From NCBI GenBank assembly GCA_012932865.1, contig SAXG01000008.1:1116001-1180000 (forward strand): DNA of 64,000 nucleotides, in the 5' to 3' direction. Source of the DNA: Amylostereum areolatum (taxonomy: Eukaryota; Basidiomycota; Agaricomycetes; Russulales; Stereaceae). The notes below the pieces were generated by a model that worked only from the letters and a program-made list of their open reading frames with translations, ran no database searches and was not told the DNA's origin. Made by a program: the position numbers and the translations under genes. This document shows, one piece after another, positions 33,408-43,800 of this stretch; position 1 is the first letter of the stretch, and every line of letters starts with the position of its first letter.

Positions 33408-34078
33408 CTAGCCGTCACGGAAGATCTCGCGCAGCAAATACTTCAGCACACCGCCCGCCTTCGCCTCATTCTTCGGGAAGATTTTCCCGGTTTCCAGTGT
33501 GTAAGCTGCCAGCTCGTGCACGTTTCGAAACTTGTGAATTTTCTTGTTCACTAGCGAGGGGTCCACGAGGTCCACGAGGTTCACGTGCACGGCCTTCACG
33601 GCCTGTGGCGAACGAAGTGAGCTCATGATTCCCAGGTCCTTAAATAACTCGGAAAGTCGGAGAAAAAACGAACCTTCTTGCACTTTGTGACGCTTTCCGG
33701 GATGGGCGATATGCCTATGGTTTGGCAGAGGGCTCTCCACGGAGCCAGTTTGTTGGCATCAGTTCCGAATTTGGCGTTGAATTCGTCCACCAACGCTCGT
33801 CTGAACGCCGTGTAGGCCTTTTTGCGCGCGGTGGTGTAGGCGTTGTGCCACCCGAAGAATTGGCACAGACGTCCAAATTCGTGTATGGGAGAACCCGACG
33901 GGTCATAGGTGAAGGTGGGGTACGCGTCAAAAAAGGTTTGGAGAGGCGGGCCCGCGTTTAAACCGCTCGGAGTGGCCTACCATGGCGCCCAGATTAGCCC
34001 CTGTCTTACCGAAAGAAAGAAAGAAAGAAAGTGACTACTCACGGTATCATAAATTTGAAGGTGGTTCCTTTGAGGCAT
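33408..34078 (-). CDS. Tandem family member P3 (unknown function)
   Basis: Start at 34078 (MPQRNHLQIYDT), a GTGAGT intron containing a (GAAA/TTTC)n run, then the core exon: GPPLQTFFDAYPTFTYDPSG, EFGRLCQFFGWHNAY, AYTAFRRALVDEFNAKFGTD, KLAPWRALCQTIGISPIP, TKCKK; intron 33673-33603 (71 nt, phase 0); last exon AVKAVHVNLVDLVDPSLVNK, ELAAYTLETGKIFPKNEAK, GGVLKYLLREIFRDG. It has the cleanest complete model of the three and defines the family architecture: short leader, core, phase-0 intron, HVN(L/I)VDL block. Neighbouring P2 is its nearest relative, so local duplication is likely. Confidence 0.72.
34011..34031. repeat. (GAAA)n microsatellite in the first intron of P3
   Basis: About five copies of GAAA on the plus strand, inside the intron that follows the short first exon of P3. 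Confidence 0.8.
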
Positions 34079-34905
34079 GTCGACGCGGGGGTGGGGGGGG
34101 TTGAGCTCGAGATATGGGTCGACGAGGAGAAATGTCCAATTCGTGAGCACTCATAGCGCTGAAGCCTTTATGCCCACCATATTAGCCATAAATGACAGCC
34201 ATTTTCGAGAAGGAGAACAGGCTGTATTTGACAGATCTTCCCCAGAAGGTCTGATCCCCGGCACAAGCAATGAGTGTTTGTGGCGCCCTGATTGTGAGAC
34301 GCCAACCTCCAATATGCAAGGAGCGTAGTTCCGCACAAATGGCATGTGCGTGGTTGCTGTGTATGTGCGGCTTCTGTAAACTCATGTTAAAGACGGATAC
34401 AAAGGTCGAATTCACGGATCAACTTGCTAAGCAGAAGCCTAAGACTAGACCGTGGCAGCATAAGTACGATTTGAATACGATCCAGGTGAGAAGCGAAGAA
34501 CAGAAGCTTTACCTGACAAGCTTTGACAGTCAAATATCGACGCCCGACTTCACGATGCCTTGAGGCGGAGTCGCCGTCCTCGGCGGAAAGCCTTTTAGGA
34601 GATCCGTCGTCTCGGAGGAGAGAGCTTGCGCTAGACATTAGTTCATAATCCCGGTCTTCGGGGCGGCGGCGCCTCGTCAAGCTACAAGGCTCAGCGCTCA
34701 GCTCGCTCAACGCATGGGATCTAAGGAGGGCGACCGAAGTCGCGTCTATTGCACCTAGGCAGTCGGTGCGTGAATGCGAATACACGTCGTGAAAATAAAT
34801 CGCGGTCATGATATCGTGAATAAGAACGTGTCGAAGGGATACCTCTATCAGTGTTCTTGTACCCCTTCGAGTCTATAGCGGTCATTGTGAGTCGTCACGC
34901 TCACT
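34079..34905. other. Intergenic with one unsupported ORF
   Basis: About 830 bases between P3 and the second transporter. A 140-codon minus-strand ORF (34387-34809, MTAIYFHDVYSHSRTD...) begins with a true ATG, but its composition is ordinary and no family is recognised. It may be chance. Confidence 0.4.
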
Positions 34906-36835
34906 CTAAATTTTACCCGTCCACCCCTTCAACGCGTAATAGCGCGATGCCACCATGCATACCACGGCGACCATCACGGACGAACCTATATCCGTCGAGT
35001 AATGCTAAGTGGTCTGCAAGAAAGAAAATAGAGGTACGGACCTGCGTAGATCCCGACGGCTTTGTAATTTCCCGTCGCGTCGACGATGGCACCTGAGATG
35101 GGCGGACCAGCGAGCGCACCGAGGGCCATAACCGTGAAGTACATCCCCGTCCTGCGCCCCAAATCCTCCGTGCGACCCATCGTCATGATGGGCCCCGCGA
35201 GCAGGGCAACGTATGCGCCGGACGATATCCTGCGCATGATCCCAGTCGCACTTTAGCCACACAGTCAACGATAAAGGTGAGCGTACCCGTAGAGAATGGT
35301 GATGGCGAGAACAGGTCCCGTCCCGAAGACGTACGGCCATATGTATGTGAATAGCCCCGCGAGCGCGGTCGCGGGCGTCATGATGTTCAGCGCGCCGATC
35401 CGATCCGCAATAAACCCACACGCGATGCGCCCCACCATCGAGCCTACAGTTTGCAATGGCAATGAGATACGGGGCGAGGTCGTCGCCGACGCCTTGCATA
35501 GGTGCGCTTGCATTGATGAAGGTGAGAACTGGCGTACCATCAGCATCTACACGAAACCGGTGAAGCAGAGGTTAGGAGACGTACCCGTGTATAGCCCAAG
35601 AAAGCCGATGAACCCAGCGGCGGTGTAGAGAGAGAAAGCTGGGTTCTTGAATTGGCGGAGGTCGACGAGGCCGCCGCTAACGACGGTGGGGGGGAGCCGC
35701 CGCCTCAACACCTTCCACAGGGGATCAGCCATTCGGAAAGGGGCCGCACTCCGATGTAGCGCGCACCAAGTTCGCGATCCCGAGGAAGGCGAGGAGGATG
35801 AACGCAATGATCCGCATCGTCCATTTGAACCTATAGTATCGACGCCTTCGGTGAGCCCTCCGCCACAAATGATTGGAGCAGGCCGGCGTACCCCACGGCG
35901 ATGGTCAGATTGCGGAAGATGATCGGGAAAAGCGTGCCGCCCGTCGACGATCCGAGCGAACTGAGGCCGAGCGCTGTGGATCGTCTTTTCTTGAACCAAT
36001 GTCCGATGACGCCCATAGTGGGCCCGAACACTATTCCCGACGAAAGCTACCACGAATGTCCAGCATGTGAATTGAAGAACGAAACACCGTTGAGCAGCGG
36101 AAGACGTACCCCGATCCCGAAGCCCTGGCAGAGGAGAAACTGCCAGTACTCCTTGCACTCGGCGGTAAGCATCGTGCAGGTGATGATGAGCGCGGACGCT
36201 ACGAAGAGGGACACTCGAAAGTATCCGATGTCGAACATGCGGCCGACGATCAGGCCAGGCAAGAAGGTCGCCGCGTATTAGGATAGAGCCGATCCATGCG
36301 CTATTTCATTCGATCAGTGGGTACAATATGGGCCGAGAGCGGGGGGAGGCAGACATCGTCGAGGGCGAGGTGTCCTTGAGGAGGTTATCCTGGTAATATG
36401 CTTGGAAGGTCTTCGAGAGGCGCGAATCAGTGTCGAATAGCTATTCCCTGTCAAGAAACTTACGCCCCAGCTGTTGATGAAGCCGAATCTGTGTAAATCG
36501 GTAGTATCAGTGGTGAAAGAGGAGAGGGGGACGAGGCCCTACTGTGTCGCTCACGTTGAAAACGTCACACAAGCCGACTACAGCATACGACTGTTAGAAG
36601 AAGAAAAAACATAGATAATACGATACATTTACCCCAAACACAATCATCCACGCCTTCAATCCGCCATCAGGGAAATCGTCCTCGTCGAACTTACCGTACT
36701 GTTCGGGGGGAATCACAGCCGCCGGATGTCCTCCCGTTCCTTCTCGAGGTACCGCTCATCGTTTAGCGTCGAATGGCCAAGCGACGGCGTCCGCGAGTGG
36801 TATTCCCCTTGGTCCTTCTCCGGAACGAGCGACAT
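34906..36835 (-). pseudogene. Second MCT-type MFS transporter, broken in three or four places
   Basis: Start taken at 36835 (MSLVPEKDQGEYHS), stop at 34906. Family blocks in order: PDGGLKAWMIVFG, FGFINSWGTFQAYYQ, IAWIGSI, LPGLIVGRMFDIGYFRV, LCQGFGIG, FGPTMGVIGHWFKKRRSTA, GLSSLGSSTGGTLFPII, FKWTMRIIAFILLAF, LVDLRQFKNPAFSLY, AGFIGFLGLYT, VGSMVGRIACGFIADRIGA, SGAYVALLAGPIMTMG, SVMVAVVCMVASRYYALKGW. The order matches the intact transporter at 6953-8823, but the two are not close. To follow the family the frame needs one base more near 36720, and one less near 36490 (uncertain, at a splice site), 36280 and 35450-35452. It may be a real pseudogene or the same error class as elsewhere. Confidence 0.7.
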
Positions 36836-37315
36836 ATCAAGAAACTGGGAATGGCGCAGGCTCACGGACGGGGGAAGGTGGGAAGCCAAGAGCGAGTCGC
36901 GAGTCATGTTTTGTATACTCCCGGGGTTAACTTTAGTCGCTCCAGGTGTTCTAAAGGCACACCACATGTTCTTTTATAAAACCGCTTTGCATATGGCTGG
37001 GATATGGCGTGGTCACGATCCCCCATATTTGCGGTTCGAGAACGTGAGGAAGGTCGCCCATTGGCCCTTCGGCCCGTCTTGAGAAAGAGGTCGCAAATCC
37101 CGGGTGTTCTCTACACATGTTATTGACCGCCAATGTGTTAAGAAGAGCCATCTCCGGTGAAGATGAGCGGCCTGTATCACAGTGCTCGTCGATTGGTGAA
37201 GTGAAGGAGGGTTGTCGGCCGAAACGATTCGGGTAGCGTATCCCACGCGGCGGCTTTTTCTTTCACTTCGAAAATGAGAAAAGTCAGTCTCAGCCTCAGT
37301 CTCGCCCCCCCCCCC

Positions 37316-37346
<31 letters not shown>

Positions 37347-37963
37347 ACGTACGTATTCGATACACTTTACGTCGAGAAGACCAACGGGGAACAAAGCTGC
37401 AAACGAACGCACGTAAATTTTGAGGAGGTGGCGCCGTATTACATAGCACGTGACCAAACGATTATGAGATCGTCCTGCCTGTTTTGCGGGTGCCTGTCGG
37501 CGAAGAACTCACGAGCAACAGAATTGATCTGGATTGGTTCTGGAAGCTGGAAGCTTGCGAAGCACAGTAGAGCCCAGTGCACCTTTGTACATCGCGCGAT
37601 GGTGAGTAGGTAGAACGACGGAGAATACCCATAAGTGGTGCGATCCGAATGAAGCAGGAAATGTATTCCACAAGAAGACGATGAATAGGGAGAGCGGGAA
37701 GAGCAGATAATGATAGAGACGTCTTTTCTCGACGGGAGGCTGAAGAAGGGCGGAATTGCTTATGCAGTACTGTAACATAGGGGGTGGTGCGATGAGGGCA
37801 GGGATGAGTGGGTAGCTAAGGAGTGTGGGGAACGCGAACGGATGGGCGACGCGAGGAAATCGTATGAGGTGGTGTGCAGGGACCGATGGGGACCCGTAGA
37901 GAATCGTGTACAGAACAGGAGGATGAGATGTGCTCCTGTGTGACGATAGGTGAAGGAGATCCT
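36836..37963. other. Intergenic with homopolymer
   Basis: About 1.1 kb between the broken transporter and G-gamma. Contains the C28(AC)8 tract and the G-gamma 3' UTR. A long open minus frame runs through 37509-38189 but overlaps G-gamma in another frame and has no family match. Confidence 0.5.
37305..37348. repeat. Poly-C tract (28 C) followed by (AC)8
   Basis: Twenty-eight consecutive C at 37305-37332, then eight AC units at 37333-37348. It is the longest homopolymer in the window. On the opposite strand it is G28, able to form a G-quadruplex. Confidence 0.95.
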
Positions 37964-38347
37964 TCACATGACGACGCAGGCGCAACCCTGTGTTGAGGCT
38001 TGAGGTGCGTATGGGTCCTCCGCCTTGTTTACGGGACCCCAGACCGACGGTACCTGCGTAGAATAATGAGGACAACGAGGAAGGGTGTAAAAAAGGGGTG
38101 TGGCCGAGGTGGAGCTTGTATACGCACGAGGTGGTCTTTGGTCGTCTTGCAATACCTGATGAGGCTGTCGGTGCGCGCTCTGTCAGCATAACGACGACGG
38201 AATGAACAGGTGGCAGACGTACCTTGCGCTCGCCTCGCTGACCCTAATTCTGGGACGGTTCAAGTCCTCTCTGAGACGTTGGTTGTGCTCCGTCAAGCGG
38301 CGGAGCTTGAGCTCTGACATGGACTGCTTATGGGGACGGGCCGACAT
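37964..38347 (-). CDS. GPG1: Heterotrimeric G protein gamma subunit
   Basis: Start at 38347 ([20 protein letters not shown]), then [20 protein letters not shown], intron, [13 protein letters not shown], intron, [17 protein letters not shown] and a C-terminal CAAX box CVVM at the stop (37964). About 85 residues. The N-terminal helix pairs with G-beta in a coiled coil. The CAAX cysteine is prenylated for plasma-membrane attachment, with a second cysteine two residues upstream (CACVVM) that could be palmitoylated. It acts with Ste3-type pheromone receptors in mating and in nutrient sensing. All joins in frame. Divergent from the coiled-coil gene, sharing about 280 bases upstream. The in-frame upstream ATG at 38398 is less family-like. 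Confidence 0.94.
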
Positions 38348-38626
38348 CGCGAGTTGGAGAGACGTGGACCGAGAAAAAGAAAAGAAGGGCGGGCCCAAGC
38401 GACTATGAAGAGCGGTCGGTCAGCGTGCGGGGGATGGCTGCGACGACGACGACGACGAAACTCACGCGAGGGCGGAAGGGATATAAGAGCGGATGAGAAC
38501 GTCTCAGTCGACCGCTGGGGCTCGTGTCTCGCAAACCTCAAGCGCCCCCACTTTTTCACACGCTCCTGCCTTTCCCGGTCCCGCCCACGGCGTCCAACCC
38601 GTCCTCGCTCTTCTCCTCCCGCCGCC

Positions 38627-39714
38627 ATGTCGCGCATCCACACTCCCCGAACGTCCCACAAACTCGACGGCCGGACGCCATACGCGTCGGGTAAGTGAGA
38701 GCATCCTATTTGAGGCACATATATCCACGCAGGATCAGCCTATAAAACTCCCTCCAGCCATTCCAAGCTGCATCCGCGCGCTGTTCCTCGTCTATTGCGC
38801 GCCCCGGTCTTAGACAGTTCCCTCCGGATGTTCAATCCCAAGAGCGGCGCCCGAAATCTCCACGACTCTTTCATCAATTCCGGCGCCGAAGACCACCTGG
38901 GACAGGATGACTCCAGCGATGGGGGCGAAAGCAGCGATGATAGCGGGGGAAACAGTGACAGCCAAGGGTGGGGCGAAGAGGAAACGCTTTACGACATGGT
39001 CCAGCCTGGGTTTTTCGACATTCCCTTCACGAAAGACCACGCATATACTCACCTGTTGGACAGAACGGCGTCGAAAGGCGAAGACAGTACCGCGTCGACA
39101 CTCGTCAACGGCCTCAGCCCGGCTTTCGCCCGTGCGTCTGATGCCACCAGACAAACTTTTATCGATGCACTTCGTCCTGCTATGCACCGTCTCCGCGAAG
39201 AGATCCCGCCCATGAACGACAAGATGGACCGCCAGTGTGCTCAGAGCATGAAGGAGATGAGGGACGCGTGCGCCCTGTTCGAGCAGATGGACCTCGACGC
39301 AGGAGAGGACAAAGGAAAAGAGGCAGATGCGAACGTATGTTTATCCCCTTCTCACCGTGGTAGCGTTGGGCTCATACGGCAATATAGAAACGATTCAAAG
39401 ACATCTTCACGGAGATGCAGAACCGCTACAAGAAGCGAGACGAGATCGAAGCGCGGCGTCGGGCCCTCGTCCAGGAGAAGAGTAGGTCGCAATATCCTCG
39501 ATCACCGTTCTTCCTTCAGCTTTCGTCCATCATCTCGCATACTAACCAGCAGCTTCAAGTGGAGCACCTCCGTGCTCGCGTGCATGCACTCCCCGTCGAT
39601 ATGGAACGCCTGATCGACAAGGTGTTCAAAAAGGCGAAGGAGCTCGACAAGGCGGACGCTATGTCCACGCAGGCGCAGAAGAGGAAGCTCCAAGACTTGC
39701 TGCACAAGGCCTAG
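38627..39714 (+). CDS. Coiled-coil protein, unknown function
   Basis: Start at 38627 in a strong context (GCCGCCATGTCG). The first exon ends in YASG, then after a GTAAGT intron SAYKTPSSHSKLHPRAVP, RMFNPKSGARNLHDSF, an acidic Asp/Ser run (DDSSDGGESSDDSG), YDMVQPGFFDIPFTKDHAY, then helices (RPAMHRLREEIPPMND, KRFKDIFTEMQNRYKKRDEI, MERLIDKVFKKAKELDK) and the end LQDLLHKA at 39714. Four exons, about 270 residues. The last intron is inferred as GTAGGT...TTCAAG. The basic, Ser/Pro-rich N-terminus with a C-terminal coiled coil resembles chromosome or spindle proteins, but no domain is certain. Confidence 0.7.
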
Positions 39715-40434
39715 GTTGTTCTCTGCGTTCTCTGGCTGCTCAGTGTGCAATATGGCTTTCGTGGTTCGGCTCTGCTTTGCTTGTCTTTGTCTTTTGGATG
39801 CTATCCGCTCAAGTCTGTTTGCTGTGGGCGTGTTTCTGTTCTGTATCAATTATCTTGTTGGATCGAAATGTATCCATAGACAACCAATTCAATGCTGTTT
39901 ACTACGATAATGTCACATTCCTTATGCAAACCATTCGACGGACCCCGTTAAACAAAGCCACGAGAAACCAAATTCGCCGCATGTGTAACACAACGACCGT
40001 CCTCGGAATGTCTGATATGACTGCATCCCTCCCATTCTATAATCTGGCCCATGGCAAGATTCAGCCTGAGTACATTGGTAGGTAAGTACGGAGGAAAATA
40101 ACTGACTTGCCCGTGTAATCAATCGTCGCGACAGACCAAGGTGACTACGCAAGCATCGCATCGGCCTCCTTCTCGCGACTTTCGTACTCCTCTTCCTCAC
40201 CCGATAGCTCAGCGGAGTCGAAGTTCCGTCCAATGACGAGGACCGGGGACTCTGGCTGCGTCCGGACCTCTTCCTCGTAGGTCTTCAGTTCGCTGGACGC
40301 GTCCGACACGACTATTTAGTGTTGAACAAACTATAGAGTATATTCAAATATAATCATAATAATATGCAGAAATACCAACAAGCCCGAGGCTCTCAGCACT
40401 TGTGGATTGGATTTGGAACAAAGAGTGCAAAAAG
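39715..40434. other. Spacer with an orphan coding-like fragment
   Basis: About 720 bases after the coiled-coil gene. At 40145-40311 on the minus strand there is a strongly coding-like stretch (SELKTYEEEV, VLVIGRNFDSAELSGEEEEY, ESREKEADAMLA, stop), with a possible acceptor (AAATAG) at its 5' edge but no upstream exon found. It looks like a 3' exon left behind. Confidence 0.45.
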
Positions 40435-40508
40435 TGATTCGACCCAGGCTCGAACTGAGGACCTTCTGTGTGTTAGACAGATGCGATAACCAACTACGCC
40501 ATCGAACC
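40435..40508 (-). tRNA. tRNA-Val (anticodon AAC)
   Basis: Reading the minus strand from 40508: acceptor GGTTCGA pairs with TCGAATC (one G-T). The D arm is TGGCGTAGTTGGTTATCGCA. The anticodon stem is TCTGT/ACAGA around the loop CTAACAC (anticodon AAC). The T arm has the TTCGAGC loop with CTCAG/CTGGG. Discriminator A. Five T follow within a few bases (40433-40429 on the plus strand as A), a Pol III terminator. No intron. All stems were checked by eye. Confidence 0.9.
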
Positions 40509-40820
40509 ATTGTAAAACTCTGTCAATGCGTTGATATGATATAGGTCACTTCCAGTCTCAGGGTACAGGGAATGGATGCAGGTTTCATGTCATGCCACGG
40601 AGCGCTGAGCACTGGCGGAACCGGAACCGTGATTTATACCGTTCCCTATGCTTCTAAGCTTATCCTTTCTGCTCTTTCCTCGTCTCATCGCGCAATCTTT
40701 GTGCTCTGGAGAACACCTCGAGAAGACAACGTGCGTTACATATTATACACAACGAAAAACCGACCACGACACCACGCATGCTCTCCGAATTGAAGTCCTG
40801 AGGTCTGAATCCTCATGCAT
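40509..40820. other. Spacer between tRNA-Val and helicase 3' end
   Basis: About 310 bases upstream of the tRNA and downstream of the helicase stop. Holds the helicase 3' UTR. No gene seen. Confidence 0.5.
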
Positions 40821-43800
40821 TCATGCCCCGCGAGCCCACGCCCACGGGCTGGCATGTACACCCTGACTCTGGGATATCTCTTCAAACTCGATCGCCCGCG
40901 TGTTCGAACTATTCAGGCTATGATTACTTCCTCCTATAGCAGCGCCACATTCCGGGCAGATAGAAGCTTGCATCGCACCACCGCACTACATTCCTCTCAG
41001 ATAAAGAAAAGCGCGAAAAATGCAGAGCACGAACCTCTGTGATCACGAAGGTATGCCCGTTCGGACAATTGTAGAAGTGTCCTCTGTGCGCTGTGAAAGT
41101 GTGGCGTTACTTACGCTGATATATGTTGGGAAAGGCAAGGACTTACTGAATCCGAAGGCTTTGACAATGTCCTGCTTCTCCTGGAATGAAAGGGGCGTAT
41201 ATGCAGTCCCCGCCGCGATGTGTTCCTGCAGCTGATCGTACTCGTCGAGATACTGCTTGGCCTTCCCCATGCAATTCTTTGTGAACCAGAGGCGTTCCTC
41301 GCGCATCTCGTTGAGCGTCGCACTGGTGGGTCGACTGCGAAGGTACGCTTTCATCGCTTTCTCGCAGAACGCTGTCCCCTCTGCCTTCTTGTTGCCCACG
41401 CGCTGTCTGAAATCCTCTCGACGCTCTTCTGATAAGGGGCCTTGCCTGGCTTCTTGGCCCCGCTCAAGGATGATATCGTATCTGAACTTTTCGAGGTCGG
41501 CGCGAAGGATATGGATGGTGGCACGGGCAGCGAGGCGCGATGCGGAGGACTTGTCCGCGATACGAAGGGCCTTCTGTGCGTCGCGGACACACGAGGCGTG
41601 GAGAAACTGCACAAACGTCTCCCACAAACGGCGATGATGTGCCACTGGGGGATCGGTGGATAGAGATGACAAGCCACTGATCCTCGCCTGGGCAAGTCGA
41701 ACCATGAAAAAACGAAGTTCTATGGAGAGGAAGAACGCTTCGACCTGAAAGCGCATATCCGCTTTGTGTGGAGGTTGGCCGATCTTCTTGTTCACAACTT
41801 CCATGGCGAGTGGCTCGGGAGCATCGCACGCGCGGTCAGGGTCCGCTGCAATCTCGGAGAGCTCAAGCCGATAGAGGGTGGATAGGGCAGCTTCATACGC
41901 TTTGACGTGTGGCCCGCGAGTGGTAGCGACGCCAACGACCTTCTTATACGCCTTGACGATGTTTTTGGCACTCGAGGTCCAGTTGCGTGCCTCCTCGGAC
42001 GAAAAACCGTGCAAGGAGGTCATCTTCGACTGGTTGAGTGTTGTCGAGGAAAGCGGTTCCCAGTCCGCGCCGTACTGCGTCCCTCGGTGGGTGCAGAGCG
42101 CGTCGAAGTCGTCCACCTTGGTTTTTGGCTCCGTGTACGCGATCTTCTTAACATCCTCGGTAAGGACCTCGATATCGGAGGAGAAAACTTCGATCTCCGG
42201 GCTGACGCTATCCAAATCCACGGACATCTTGCTCGCGACGTTTTGCTCTAGAATATCGAGGTTCGCTCGCTTGGTGACACGGCCATATCGCAGAGCATTA
42301 ATGGGCCCTCGACAGGTAGGACAGGACGGGGGCGTCTGGTAAGTGATGGGAGGCGCCTTGACATCGAGGAACTCGCCCATTGTACTAATCTCGTAGTAGG
42401 CGGACATACCGCAGTGACCGTCCAGCGTCTCAACAGTGAAGATGTGACCACACTGGAGGGTTATGAGACGTTCCCCGACGTCGGTCGTCGAAGGATCGAA
42501 CTCCGCGAGGGTCTTCCCCAAGATGACGTCGACGACATCCTCTTTGCGGTCGGTAGGAAGGCACACCGGGCAAGCTTGGTCCTGACACGGCTCCCCACAA
42601 ACTATCGTCATCGGGGTCAGCACCGTGTCCATGAAACGACGCACACAATAGCTTACCAGATGGACAAGGGTGTCCGCACTCCAGCGTATTCTCACAAAGC
42701 TCGTCGCACGGAAGTCGAGAACAAATCTGGAACGTAATGAGCAGTCGTTCTAGCTGCACGTAGTAGGATATCCTACCGATCCGCATAGGACGGGGCATGA
42801 GATATGCGGACACGTCCACATACACGGCTCCATGCATGGTGGACATGGTTCCCAGCACGGTTTTGGACATTTGTGATGTCCACACTGTTGACGGCACTGC
42901 TTCCCGCACTGGCCATTGCATTCGTGGTTCTGCGAGCAATCGATGCCACAGACATGCTGACACTTGAGGATACGTTCGCAAGGGTGCGGCTGATGGTGGA
43001 CCCGTGCGATAACACCAGAAGGGACGGGTGCGTCTGGGACCAGAGAGAGTCTCTGGCACTGAGAACACTTGGAGTTACACGACCGGGAACAGCAGGCCAT
43101 GGTGCCGCCGCAGATTGCCTCACAGTTGGCCTTCTTGGGATCCTTGAAGCAGGCCATTGTGGCGGTATGTTCGCAGTGTGAGAGACGCTTCTCCACCATT
43201 TTCGTGCATCTGACCAGGGAACGTTTGTCCATTTCATGACTATAACAGTTATCAATGAAGAGAACCAGCGAGATAACAGAGGTTCATACCATGGGACAGA
43301 CCTCGCAACGTGTCCGCAGGGTAGAGTGACATCGTAAATCGGAAACATGCATGGACCGCAATCTTCAGAGCAAAGGAGAGGACAAGGGTGTCCCCGCGGA
43401 CACTCGATACGAGTACACGGCTGGTAACATTTTAGTCGACGATGATTATCTTTGTCAGGATGGCACTAATTGCTCATTAGTCTTGTGTCATACTACGAAG
43501 GATGAAGGAGACGTACAACAGATGGACAGGTGTGACCGCAAGGAAGACGAGCATCGCACGGGAGAAGGCATCCACCCTCTGGTGACTGTATGCTCAGTTG
43601 TCCTGGTTTTGTGACGACGACTTTGCGGTCAGGATGTCGAGGGCAGACAATAGGGAATCCGTAGCCGATTTGGTCGGATACTTCCATCTCGTCGAGGATC
43701 TTCTTCCAGGTTTGGTTCTGGCGGAGGTTCGATGCGTTCCCAAGGATGAACATCCCGTGTTTCGCTCGAGAAAGAGCTACGTTGATGCGATTCGAGCTCT

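Noticed and set aside
37509..38189. 226-codon minus ORF
   Set aside because: Overlaps the G-gamma exons in another frame. G-gamma has a full family match and CAAX box; this ORF has none.
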